Shown here: positions 37,650 through 47,634 of the stretch, piece after piece
Position numbering within the stretch: position 1 is the first letter of the stretch
Layout: each line of letters opens with the position of its first letter
NCBI GenBank assembly: GCA_014338405.1
Contig: JTDE01000279.1
Location: 153,815 to 217,814 of the forward strand
Source: Paragonimus skrjabini miyazakii
Taxonomy: Eukaryota; Platyhelminthes; Trematoda; Plagiorchiida; Troglotrematidae
DNA length: 64,000 nucleotides
Direction of reading: 5' to 3'
Program-made: the position numbers and the translations under genes
The notes under the pieces: model-generated
What the model was told of the DNA's origin: nothing
The model's input: only the letters and a program-made list of their open reading frames with translations
Database searches by the model: none

Positions 37650-37980
37650 GCGAAATGACTGGACATTTATGCGACCAGTTGAAGCATTATGTGATGCGGC
37701 GGAATTGCAATCTAAAACGTTGTTCCGATCCAGCTGATTCTCTTATCATCAAACAACATCGGCCAGTTTTGTGTGCGCAGAAAGCGCTGACGCAATCAAT
37801 CTCACTGCCGTGGAATTGATTGAACTATTAGAACGTGAAAGGTCAGAACTATGTGGTTGGTTCGTTCAATTGTTGTTGCTATACGCAGTTTGTATAAAAA
37901 TTGCTGGTTTTACGTTGGCGACTGATGAGAGTAAATCGAAATGTTAACATCTCGCGATATATGTCTTCTCTCTGTTTTGA
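37650..37980 (+). mobile_element. Penelope-like element C-terminus and 3' UTR
   Basis: The + strand reads LIIKQHRPVLCAQKALTQS then ISLPW and a stop at 37817, the C-terminal signature of this PLE family. About 105 bases later comes GACTGATGAG-AGTAAAT-CGAAATG (37921-37943), a hammerhead-like core. The flank GATATATGTCTTC also occurs, reversed, inside element 1. Confidence 0.75.
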
Positions 37981-38084
37981 CTAAATGGATTAAGGGAACT
38001 CAATGTTTCAAAGATTCTCTTATTGTTTTCTTTGCAATCTATCGTACGTCATGTCGTCCGTGAGATATGTAGGTGAGATCTGGA

Positions 38085-38455
38085 TTTTGAAGTGAACACC
38101 ACCCAGAATCGATCACAGGCACGGCATTCAGATAGGCCTTTCTTGTCGGACCACTTCATAAGGGAGCGCCAGATTCGAGTTTGCTCACGTTAGAGCTCAT
38201 TAGTAGCGCACATCCGAGCCTTAATGTGCTCTCGAACCTTTGTGTTTGTGAAACTAGGGTGTTAATCACAACGCCAGTACTCCCTCGCTGGGCCTGACCG
38301 ACCAGTCACATGTAAACGCACAACCGCAGCCTTGTGTTAATAGAGTTCGAATTACCCGGTCTTCTCGATAAGAGACAGTAACTGTCACGTTAACTCCAAT
38401 CACTTATCCCGCGATCAGGAAACACTCGGTTAGTCTAGTCACGGACTTCGGTGAA
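38085..38455 (-). mobile_element. Diverged SINE with hammerhead, copy 3
   Basis: Same order of blocks as copies 1 and 2 but clearly more diverged: the CACCACCCAGAATCGATCAC 3' body, the hammerhead (38209-38166), and the 5' unit with GTTAACTCCAATCA-TTATC. Confidence 0.6.
38166..38209 (-). ncRNA. Hammerhead motif with compensatory stem I
   Basis: Stem I reads GCGCTA with TGGCGC, so the A-T pair of other copies is replaced by a paired G-C, and stem II gains a C-G pair. The core is decayed (CTAATGAG and GCAAAC), so this copy is probably inactive. Confidence 0.55.
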
Positions 38456-38490
38456 CTAATTGATCAACGCACATAGTCTAGCTCGGACAA

Positions 38491-38625
38491 ATATATGTAC
38501 TACTGATGAGCTCTTGTAATCACGAAATTGAGATCTATTGCTTTCCTACAAACTGGGTCGATCGCAAAGCTTATCCGAATTCAAGAGCTGTGATCGAATA
38601 TGGAGGCTGAAATAATGTAAGTTCC
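38491..38625 (+). repeat. SINE 3' half with hammerhead-like core, plus strand
   Basis: GTACTACTGATGAG and CACGAAAT cores at 38497-38541 are followed by a body matching the SINE 3' part (GGGTCGATCG, GCTGTGATCGA). It lies just after copy 3 and in the opposite orientation. Confidence 0.5.
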
Positions 38626-38629
38626 TGAA

Positions 38630-38998
38630 ATTCTATCCAAACATTTCTTCGTTGAAAAGCGTGAACCATCAATGACGCCTCGGAAACGTTTACATTTGTA
38701 CAGCTACCAAAATTTACTTTCTCGTCCTCCATCGCTGGTCAATCGCCTATGCTAGTGGTACTGTCAAATGAGAAAAATCCTTGTCTTCCATTATTTAGCG
38801 TGTAGCATCAACTGAGAATTTTTCCAGCGTGGTTGCCAACATTCCCAGATACAGAGATTTTTCACTTTTTCTTTCCTTGGTGATAAGCTGGGCCAGTAGA
38901 ATTGTTAAATTATTGTCAACCTGAAAGGGCTTTTCAAAAACAATGTTATCCATCAAAATATTGCAATCGCATCCACCTAAGATAAAATATTGTGAAAT
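38630..38998. other. Unassigned stretch
   Basis: Nothing recognised between the SINE fragment and the inverted-repeat element. Confidence 0.4.
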
Positions 38999-39040
38999 AT
39001 ATTGTTACGAAAAGGCGTCCAATAAAGCCCCATCTTTATT

Positions 39041-39164
39041 ACTAATGAGTAGTCGGGGATTTGGTTAATTTCAAGTTTAACATCACCAACAATTGATCGC
39101 AGCTGTCGCATTCCCATAGACTTTCCAGTCGGCCTCTTTTCGAAAGGGGCCGATTGGAAAAACA
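39041..39164 (-). mobile_element. SINE 3' fragment inserted in the left arm, with target duplication
   Basis: ATCTTTATT occurs at 39032-39040 and again at 39165-39173, flanking the insert. The insert is the SINE 3' body on the minus strand. Its truncated end makes a near-perfect palindrome (CAGTCGGCCTCTTTT / CGAAAGGGGCCGATTG), as if it folded back during integration. Confidence 0.65.
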
Positions 39165-39208
39165 ATCTTTATTGTCTAACACGTTCACAGTCTCCAGGTA
39201 GCGTGATC

Positions 39209-39346
39209 ATGAACAGACGTGGCAAGGGTGATAAATCGCGCGCGAAGGCGAAGACTCGGTCAGCCCGGACTGGTCTCCAGTTCCCGGTTGGTCGTGTCCA
39301 TCGTCTTCTCCGCAAGGGTAAATACGCAGAGCGTGTTAGACAATAA
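39209..39346 (+). pseudogene. Histone H2A N-terminal fragment inside a mobile element
   Basis: From ATG at 39209 the reading is MNRRGKGDKSRAKAKTRSAR, then TGLQFPVGRVHRLLRKGKY and AERV. This is the basic H2A tail plus the start of the histone fold, with the normal spacing from the start codon. After AERV the sequence runs straight into the right inverted repeat and stops at TAA (39344-39346), giving 45 codons against about 125-130 in full H2A. The core fold and C-terminal tail are missing, so no functional histone can result. It looks like a captured gene fragment rather than a retrocopy, since it is bounded by the arms. About 25 bases of non-arm sequence precede the ATG. Confidence 0.85.
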
Positions 39347-39384
39347 AGATTGTGTTTTACTGGACGCCTTTTCGCTACAATGTT

Positions 39385-40030
39385 GTAACCTATTTGGCTA
39401 CAAATAATTAGTGATTGCATGTTTGTAACTAATCATGACGCCCAGTTAGTTTACCAAACTGTCGAATGCTTTAGCATTAATATCAGGAAAACCAAGTTCC
39501 ATGGTTTATTCTTGTGATATAAATGTTTGTGTTGTACTGCATAATATTGATCGTCAAGGTATTAACGACTGCGTAGTCTGTTCAATCCCCGAATGAGCAC
39601 AGCACCAAGAAAGATTTAACGTTTTAACAATTTTTTTTAGATATTTAGTAGGGGAAGAAGTATGCGGATGATGGTGGTCTCCGTGCACAACACCGAAAAT
39701 GTAATCTGCATTTGTATATCATGGACTTGATGGATTGGATGAAATGAGTCTGTGAGACTGATTAACTGATTAGGCTCTATTAGAGCGAAGCCCCCGTAAA
39801 GTCACTGACAGTCAGCAAGCTACAGGTTGATTAATTCGGAGGATTCTCCCGAATATGCTCAGATAATCGCCATGTCGTGCACAATTGTGCCTGATTGCAC
39901 GAGAAAAGTGTTTCAACTTACTGAGAATTAATTGGTAGGGAGTTAAAGTGATTGCGTAGATTTGGCGACAAAATATCTTATTTTCTCTAGCTGCTACACT
40001 CTTTCTCGGAAACAGAACTCTAGAGTAATT
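39385..40030. other. Unassigned stretch
   Basis: Nothing recognised. Confidence 0.4.
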
Positions 40031-40061
40031 TACATATGATGATTCAGTTGTGCTTAATGTG

Positions 40062-40135
40062 AGGTCAATGACGCAGTGGTAAACACGGTTGCCTCATGAA
40101 CAGCGTGTCCGTGGTTCAAGTCTCGACAGTGGCGA
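40062..40135 (+). promoter_or_regulatory. tRNA-like internal pol III promoter of the SINE
   Basis: Box A- and box B-like sequences about 30 bases apart, within 74 bases, in a tRNA-sized unit. The cloverleaf is degenerate, so it is not a functional tRNA gene. Confidence 0.5.
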
Positions 40136-40141
40136 TGATAT

Positions 40142-40186
40142 GCACTACTGACGAGTTCTATTGAGAGCGAAACTCGAGTCTAGTGG
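40142..40186 (+). ncRNA. Hammerhead ribozyme motif in SINE copy 4
   Basis: Stem I GCACTA/TAGTGG (five pairs), core CTGACGA, stem II GTTCT/AGAGC (five pairs, one wobble) with an ATTG loop, core GAAA, minimal stem III CTCGAG, cleavage site GTC. All core residues of a type I hammerhead are present. Confidence 0.75.
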
Positions 40187-40269
40187 TTCTTTTGTTCGTA
40201 AGGGGCCGACTGGAAAGTCTATGGGAATGAGACAGCTGCGATCGATTGTGGATGATTTTCAATCTATAA

Positions 40270-40980
40270 TTCACATATCTTCCTATAACGATGGTGGCTT
40301 CGACCCCCATAGCCTTACGCGTGAGTGTCCGGACTACAACCTGACGCTTAGCCATGAGTCGTGGTTTTAAGTTGCCTGCACATGTGGTGCCGATAAAGGG
40401 CAGGCCGAAAACAGCTATTCCTCCACTTAGTTGTTGGTCATTGGACCAACTGATTGCAATGTAAATTTAGCTAATTTCCACGTTAAGCCAGAAGTACTGC
40501 CAGTTTTAAAGGACAATAAAATGTAGACAGAGATTTTGACCGCAGATTGTGATTCGATCAATTATATGCTGTTCACAATACGCTTCAGCATTAGCTGTTT
40601 TCGGTAGCTTTTTTCAAACAGAATGTTAATACCAAGTTACATTTGCTCTTTAATTTACTACGGAATCGGATTTTTAGGGCTTACTGGACCAGATGTTGAA
40701 TAGGATCTTATTTTTCGTTTTGCTTGGACAAAACCGTAAAAATTAGCGTTCCACTTGATCACAGTTAATTTACTGTGTGTTATCACCTGCATCATCCTGT
40801 CAAATGACGTATAGAAATGAGATACTCTCGGTTGTCTCAGGCTGTATGATACACCGTATATTCAGATGAATTCAGATGAAACACCCAGGTATTTCCCTAG
40901 GGCCCGCTAATTCACCAGCTCTCACTCTCTGTGTATAGGTATCATTCATTTATCTTTCATAAAACGAGAACATTCCATGT
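40270..40980. other. Unassigned stretch
   Basis: No gene or recognisable repeat; one short direct repeat ATTCAGATGA near 40860. Confidence 0.4.
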
Positions 40981-40984
40981 AGCT

Positions 40985-41290
40985 AACGACTTGATTTCAA
41001 GTCTTTGTTGAATATATCAGCCATTAGCGGGTATGATAATAATCGCAGTACTAATCCGCTCTTTTGCTGGTACAGTATATCGTAGATGTGAAAATGAACA
41101 CTATCCACGAAACCGTTAAACGACCGCCTTGATACTTCTGTCCTTATATCTACGCCCTTGCAGGTACTTTTACAAGTAATCGTTGGTAAACTGAAGTTTA
41201 TCCCTAAGAGGTATATTCGTAAATACAGAGGTCACATCAGGTGAAACCCATAGTTTCCTTGGCATGTTTAGCTCCTTTAGGATTTCAACA
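40985..41290 (-). mobile_element. RT fragment of a second PLE type
   Basis: The minus strand reads PRKLWVSPDVTSVFTNIPLR, then KYLQGRRYKDRSIKAV. The SPDVTSVFTNIP block matches the FDVTSLFTNIP palm motif, but the surrounding sequence differs from the other copies, suggesting another PLE lineage. Decayed. Confidence 0.6.
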
Positions 41291-41589
41291 ACTTTGATTA
41301 CACTTCTCAAGCTGAACTGCTAGCATTCTTGAAAAAGCTCTTCCCATTAATGAACTTGAATAAAGCAATAAGAAGATGTAGATCATGTGATGTTTTCCGG
41401 GGTGACATTTCGTACATTCTGATCACACGTGGACATGTAACTAATTTTAAACGAGTCAAAATTCCACAGAGCGGAAGTCATGGCTTAAGGGATTAAACGG
41501 ACAGACACAGAAATGAAGATTAAACAAATGAGGATGCTGACTATCAGGGCAGCCGCAATGTCAACACGAGTTGTTTTTCAACACACAGG

Positions 41590-43130
41590 GGGGATTTTGT
41601 CATCCGATAGCCGAAGCCTCAACAAACTGGAGGATGCGTTCCCGGTGGCCTGGAAAAATCACAGAGAATGCGTTACAAACCTTGACTCTGTGTCCTGTTT
41701 GGATTATGTGTTTTGCTAGTGATGAAGCTGGGTGCCGTCCGTTGGCCTCTATGCACACTCCTGGCGTTTCTAATTGTGTTCCCATCCCCTTGAGAACATA
41801 CTCCCTGATACGAGATGCTAGCTATCGGTTTGTCCCCCATGGATGTTCTTAACCAGGGCGACTGGTAGAGTTCTTGTTTAGTGTACTATACACAGTTTTG
41901 CGGCGTTATAAGTCCTGGATACAGCAGCCGTTAGACGCTTCCCCATCATTGTTGACTAACTGTCCCCTAGAAACGAGAGTTCTAAGTACACCGTCTTCTT
42001 CAGTACTGTTGTCACTTCCACATTTGAGAGTATTGCTCTGCTGTGCTTTCTAATAAATCTTACTAAGTACCAGCTGACCTGCAGAATGCCTGTCAGTAAG
42101 CTTAACTCTAGCTGTAGGTGCAAATTCTCCATGCCCTGTGGAAAAGCCGCCTGACTAGATTTTTCTTATGTTGCACCGGACAGAAGCTTTTGAAATGCAT
42201 GTACTGTCCAGTCCGGGCAGGCTTCCTGTGGATGGATCTTCAAACCGTGCCATCTGGTCCTCGAGTGACTAGAATATCCAGGTACGGAGAGCAGTCATTC
42301 ACTTTGTTCTGTCTCGTCAGTTTTAAGTTCGGGTGAGCTTGGTTCAACTTCAGGAATAACGGATTTGATTTACTTAAGCATTCCAATTTGGTTAGAATAT
42401 CAGTTACGTAGCGTCTGTACAACACTGGCCTTGACAGGCTTTCGGATAATATGGATTCTACTTTGGTTATGAAGAAATCCGCTAGAAGTGGACCCAGCGG
42501 ACTGTTCATTGCAACCCCGTACACTTGCAAACTATACGTCTGGAAGTTGAACCTCACATTATGTGTGCATAAAAGTAATAATGATTTCAATTCGATCACC
42601 GGGATCGGAAACAGAGCACTGCTGCTTACAATACATTTGCAGATGCTATCAACTGTTTCATGGAGCGAAATGTTAGTAAACAAGGATGTCACGTCAAATG
42701 AACACATCAGTTTATCTCGGGCATTTAAACCATCTACAATTAACAAGTTCGAAACTGTCCTTCAGAGTGTACTTACTGAATCGTCTTCTGACTGGTTCAA
42801 GCAAATCAGCCAGCCAACGGGCAAATTTATGATGTGGTGCGTTACATATGAACATAACGGGCCGAAGTGGGATATTAGATTTGTGGGTTTTGGGCTGTCC
42901 GTACACATGCGGTGTGCGTGTACCGATTGGTTTCATCAGACTGCATTGCTCGACGAAGATTACATCATTTATCTTCAATCTTTCCAGCATGTGGCAGATT
43001 ATCTTCTCCACTTCTTGGACGTTGTCAGGATTATCATCCGGGAGAAACTTCTGAGTGTCATTAACTCTCTGTTTACAGGTTCAAACATATCGACCGGTCC
43101 TTCAACGATAACGTGATCCAACCCGGAGGT
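41590..43130 (-). mobile_element. Penelope-like element 4, the most complete copy (RT plus endonuclease)
   Basis: Reading the minus strand: VEKIICHMLERLKINDVIF, then VYGQPKTHKSNIPLRPV, WLADLLEPVRRRFSKYTLKD and SFELV. A frameshift near 42740 follows, then CSFDVTSLFTNISLHETVDS, GVAMNSPLGPLLADFF, a VLYRRYVTDIL active-site box (the second aspartate of YVDD is lost), SPYLDILVTRGPDGTV and RSIHRKPAWTGQY. The endonuclease C-terminal part follows at 41785-41600 (SSLAKHIIQTGHRVKV, QFVEASAI). The 168-residue palm frame (42746-42240) is open. The catalytic change and the frameshift mean that it is inactive. Confidence 0.9.
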
Positions 43131-43134
43131 ATTC

Positions 43135-43540
43135 CCTTTTTGTGACCCTTAGACCATGATATTTTCACTGAAGCCTCCTCAGTAATCGTTTCTTCCTTCT
43201 TTTCGCTCTGTATCCTTCAAAATTTGGCTACATCCTTGAGCATCAGTTATGTTGCTAAGGCGATGCACTCTACAGGGAAAATTTAATCGTCTCTATCGGA
43301 TTTTGAAGGTAGGATGGCTTCGTTTCTTCTCCGAAAAGTGAATTAAGCGAATTGCCTACGTGTCAGTAAGTTCCCGGTTATTCATATTCGAGGAGAACGT
43401 TGATGGCGCAACTGAACCACATTGGCCCTAACTATTTCCACGTTAAGAATTGATAATGGCTAAATATGGTTCAATTCACCTTGAGGGTTGTCGAACAGAA
43501 ATCTCGGAAATTTAGTACGAAGTACTTAACATTTCAATAC
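43135..43540. other. Unassigned stretch
   Basis: Flank of PLE 4; no gene recognised. Confidence 0.35.
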
Positions 43541-43544
43541 CGAA

Positions 43545-44126
43545 TTGAAAACAAACATCGTGCAAGATGATTTTATTTCTCACGAATTCGGTGGACACAA
43601 AACATATGATATAAGAAGTACAAAAGAATTTACTATAAAAATGAATAAGTTACAAACCGTAGCACGTAATGAATGTCCACTTGCCAAAACCAAGACAGCC
43701 TCGACTTACCAGTTGAATGCTTTCGTACGCAATAACTGTGGCTGGCGAATGATAAGCTGCAAGACTTCAATAGACTTGGACAATCGATCACTTTCTCTCT
43801 GTCTACATCAAATGCTTAGTAATGATTATAAAAACCTTGTTAATCGATCGGCTGACTGGGATATAGTAATTTCCGACTGCACATTTACAATATTCTGTTG
43901 GTTCTCTTTATGGATGTTTGTGGCAGTAGCACATAAAGTTCAACCTACATTGGAGATAAAAACTGTAAGAAAATCTCCTTTTATTAAGAGCAACCTTCAG
44001 GTTCTGGCCTCTGTCGGGATAACCAGTTTATTGACGTCGAAGGCCTTTTTAACGGCTGCTATGGGGTGGTGGTTCACCGATGAAACTGCCATGGCTTTGG
44101 AAACGTATTGCATTTCTGTGTTTTAG
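43545..44126 (+). CDS. Unassigned 193-residue open frame with two hydrophobic spans
   Basis: I do not recognise it. The frame begins at a TTG; the first internal ATG is at 43641. It is polar and cysteine-bearing for about 105 residues, then has a hydrophobic span (TFTIFCWFSLWMFVAVAH), a basic link (KTVRKSPFIKS) and a second, weaker hydrophobic span. That hydrophobic-basic-hydrophobic layout recalls the TM3-loop-TM4 part of prominin, and it lies inside the span of copy B. I could not align the residues with gene A exons 4-5, and those are split by an intron in gene A. It could be a chance frame. Confidence 0.25.
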   Translation: MKTNIVQDDFISHEFGGHKTYDIRSTKEFTIKMNKLQTVARNECPLAKTKTASTYQLNAFVRNNCGWRMISCKTSIDLDNRSLSLCLHQMLSNDYKNLVNRSADWDIVISDCTFTIFCWFSLWMFVAVAHKVQPTLEIKTVRKSPFIKSNLQVLASVGITSLLTSKAFLTAAMGWWFTDETAMALETYCISVF

Positions 44127-44129
44127 TTT

Positions 44130-46125
44130 GTAGAGTTTTTTCACGAACACTTCTAGAGGTTATGCCAAACGTTGTGTCGTCTATGAGATAGGGAGGAACT
44201 GAATCCTTCTACCAAAATACCTGTTCGTTAAAATACACAATTATCTAACCCCAAGCCTAAGACGGCAAAATTGTATTTCATTGGTTTCAGTCTAACAGTA
44301 GCCTTATCCAGCGGTTAAAATGTAAACGTCATGTGCACATCGTTAGGGTTCCTTCGGTAATTTGTTTTTCAGTTCGACTGGATTGACCTGATTGCTCAAG
44401 ACTTGCTGAAGGTATTTTCCAAATTTCAAAACCTCAGTACTAGTCATTTATCTTGCTCTTTATCCAAAACTTAACTATATTGTTTATCAGTTAGGTGTTA
44501 TGCTCTTCCGCTTGCCTTTCACTATCAGTTCACAGCAATGTGCTGTGTTTGGTCTGAAACAACGAAACACCGATAACAAGCTTGCGTGCTACCCATTTTC
44601 TTCACATGACTGAAACTGACGCATGGCAGTTATCCGAAATTAGACGTTATTCCCATCCGTAATTGCAGTCAGACGAACATCGATTATTTTTCCATTAAGA
44701 TTTACCTCCCAATTCGAAAGATGTTCCTGTATAGATCAGACCGTTAATTCTACATTCACGTACTGACTATCAGACATTGGGATAAGCCACTTCGGAGTAA
44801 ACGAGTTCAGACGTCAGTATAGCTTGCCCTTCTTTTGTGATTTAACCTCTGTCAAACACTACAGCACAAAGGAAAAGTGTAAATTTGTCCTGTTCAGTAG
44901 AACAGGCGACCGGACGTGAACAGATAAGGGATCAACACTTAACCAGTTATAAAAACAGTCTAGAGACGAAGTGAGCTCGAGTAGGGCTAATGAAATCGGT
45001 GCACTGGGACGACTTGCGATTACCTATCCAAACATGTGACCAAACCAATGTCTACCAGTAATCCACGATCAATTTAATGGGCCCTTTCGAACGTAACCTG
45101 GCTGGATTAGGATTTTAGCGGACTGCATACACTACCTTGATGTCATTCTACCAATCTTGATGGAAATTTATTCCGCCAAAATAAAATATATAAGCTGAGT
45201 ATTTTCGTTATCAGAAACTGACCATTTTATGAAGCATTGATAGTCCGATGTCCAGCATATATAAAACTAAAAAATACATGTTGCGAGATGCTGACCGTAG
45301 TATTTCTGTCCTCATTTACGGACGTACAACGTTTACGAATAAAACATTTGCCGTTCAAGACAATGCTAAAGATGTACACTAGCGAGATTGACATTTTCGA
45401 ATCCAAGCAGGCGAACAGACTGAGATAAAAGTTTATTCACACAGGATGCCGGTCAATGACCATTCGGTCGTGAACAACGGAGACCTCAGATTATGATATA
45501 GACCACTTAGATTGGCAATGATCTGTGACGAGCTTTCTAACAAATAACCCTATTGCCTGGTGAGAAAAATGTGTGGTAAAGATTAGCATTTGATCGATTT
45601 TCTTCTTAAGAATCACAGTGACCTGGCGAGAGAAATGAAAACGCTCTCAGTAAGTGACAATCTTAATGTAGGTATTAAAATCAAAATATTTACACATCCT
45701 TTGTAAAACTGACGTTAAGTACAATGTGGGTTACTTGCATTTCAATCTTGGCAACAATTTGTCTGTCATTTTAGAATTGTCACCTCATCGATTTGTTTCT
45801 GTGTTTTTTTAAAAATAAATTTGATATTCTCTCTGTACAAACTAAGAGCACTCTAAGATAATTGTGGAACAGATTTTCTGAGAAATTAAAACCAGGCATA
45901 GTTTCATTTTTAGCAATTCAACAAAATTATGTCGCTTCCGTAAATTTGTTGAAAACGTCACGATAAATCGGTTCAAACTTGTGTTGTGTGTACAAAAACA
46001 ATTATTTGCGAACCTGACGTTGTCATTAGCCTAAGTTGCAGCGAGTGTTATTCTGATCACAAGAATTTTGTTGTTGTTGGTCTTTCTATTAATATCCCCG
46101 AAGTACTGTAGACATTGAATTGGAA
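44130..46125. other. Unassigned stretch
   Basis: No gene supported. A micro-exon-like stretch (44373-44411) between TTTGTTTTTCAG and GTATTT is open for 13 codons, but I cannot connect it to anything. Confidence 0.35.
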
Positions 46126-46129
46126 GCTT

Positions 46130-46215
46130 TCCGTGTTACTGATTATTCAGTACTGACGAGCCAATACCTTATGTCATTATCTTTCAGTGTTCGTCTTCTA
46201 ACTGTTTTGTTCATA
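46130..46215 (+). repeat. Orphan PLE 3'-UTR fragment
   Basis: TACTGACGAGCCAATACC and GTGTTCGTCTTCTAACTG match the PLE 3' flanks at 54062-54110 and, more loosely, 14383-14440. No coding part remains upstream. Confidence 0.6.
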
Positions 46216-46219
46216 ATGT

Positions 46220-47325
46220 AATCTGTTTCTCAAAATGTACTGTTGATAAATTATGGAACTATTTTGTCGGAGTAAATCTCAAGCAAACTAATCGATTTGT
46301 TTTCTAAAGCTTTGTATTCGAAATGATTGGTTTACACATTTAGAAGTAAGCAATCAATGTATACAATCATTATATTTAAACCAAATGGCAATCTACGGCA
46401 CGCTGAATTTTGGCGAACTATCGAATTCTCTGGAATTTAATTTTACAAGCAGTTTTTCTTCGGAAAGTCTTATCTGACTAGGCCATTAAACGGCCTACAT
46501 GAAGCGACGGGTTTCATCCGGTTTAAGTTCTTACCAACTGTAACCCTTTTTTACTGACAATCATGGGGAACATTAAAACCAAAAGTACCACAATCCTCCA
46601 GTTAAATGTTATCAGTCATGTAATGAACGATTTTCCCGTACTAGGTAATTTGCTTCACGTTTTATGTTCCAGTTTATTCGAATGGACTAGTTAACAAAGT
46701 CATATACGTTCGAATTTTTTCTTGTTAAATGCGTACAGTAGAAGTTAAAATTACAAAATGCACGACTTCGTTACTTATTGAGAGTGTCCTAAGCATTTGT
46801 GGAAAAATACAATTGCATAACCAGAGTTGTGACAATTCGATGAACACTTCTTCTGTGCACAGAGTGGTGGGTTTAAGCCCTTGATTGCAGTCATGACAAT
46901 GACAGTCCATCAAAATTTCTAGTCGCCTTCACTTGCTGGAAAATCAACACACTCTATGTTGTCTGAGCGGTTGAAGCCAATGTTGTGTGTTCAACTGAAA
47001 CTTTTCAGTGAATTACCACTGATTTTGTGATCCTCTGAAGTTTTTCTATAATTGCACTAAACACACTCAGTACGTAATAATGCTGTGTTTATTTTGGAAT
47101 TTTTCCTTCTGTTGTAGGCATTGGATGCAACAAATTCCGTCTGATGTAGGATAGTGCCAAATATTACTACCAACTAGCTTGCTGAGTTCATTTCGGGAAA
47201 ATGGTATTTCACATATGCATGTATATATATACCCATATAGTGGTGTATATCTGAACGCCTACGGAGAATGACCAAAACCGCTGACTACGAACGTAATTAC
47301 GAGCAGGCAAAAGCTCTCTGATGAA
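46220..47325. other. Unassigned stretch
   Basis: No gene or recognisable repeat. Confidence 0.35.
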
Positions 47326-47329
47326 TCTA

Positions 47330-47630
47330 GTGATGAGAACGAGCGACAGCCCCATACTACTCACATCATCATTATTTCGTAGTGTGGCGACAAAGTAGCA
47401 GCAGGAAAAATACGGGAAGAAACATCTCACCAACACGACAGTGCAGTATGCCATAGTATAGTTCTGACTACGCAAAGAAGTTAAGCATTAACATCTGGGG
47501 AAGCCGGGACCTTCTGGGACGGTTGCCATATTTAACTGAGTGTTTTTGTTTCTTGTCTTGTTTGAACACCTAACCCGTGTTAGTTTCCTAAATACACAAC
47601 CTTTGCGCCATCCGCGTTTTTGGCTAGCAA
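47330..47630 (+). repeat. Dispersed 300-bp repeat with a 5S-like block, copy 1
   Basis: Aligns along its length with 51625-51935 (CATACTACTCACA, GAAGAAACA, GAGTGTTTTTGTTT, TTGTCTTGTT, CCATCCGCGTT blocks). It contains GAAGTTAAGCA followed by a GC-rich stretch, like the internal box A of 5S rRNA, which hints at a pol III-transcribed SINE. No intact 5S gene. Confidence 0.55.
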
Positions 47631-47634
47631 CACT

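Larger units (their letters stand above)
39002..39380. mobile_element. Inverted-repeat element that has captured histone H2A sequence
   Basis: Outer arms 39002-39041 and 39341-39380 are inverted repeats, 33 of 40 bases matching (core CGAAAAGGCGTCCA). Inner arms 39162-39183 and 39332-39353 are a perfect 22-bp inverted repeat. The left arm is split by a SINE fragment flanked by a 9-bp duplication, so originally the arm was one piece of about 49 bp. Between the arms lies an H2A coding start (39209-39346). A related terminal repeat lies at 24085-24133, so this is a family. No transposase is present; the element is non-autonomous. Confidence 0.7.
40033..40265 (+). mobile_element. tRNA-related SINE with hammerhead, copy 4, plus strand
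   Basis: Begins in the block before the tRNA-like unit and lacks the 5' unit of copies 1 and 2. It has the best pol III boxes: GACGCAGTGGTAAAC (box A-like, about 40070-40084) and GGTTCAAGTCTCGAC (box B, 40113-40127). Then the hammerhead (40142-40186) and GGGGCCGACTGGAAAGTCTA. Confidence 0.72.

Noticed and set aside
40062..40135. Functional tRNA gene
   Set aside because: Only the two promoter boxes are tRNA-like; the arms do not pair well and the unit recurs with the SINE body.
42451..43116. Plus-strand frame of 221 residues
   Set aside because: It is the shadow of the minus-strand PLE reverse transcriptase, whose motifs are clear.
44373..44411. A 13-codon micro-exon
   Set aside because: Acceptor and donor are plausible, but no neighbour exon or family match supports it.
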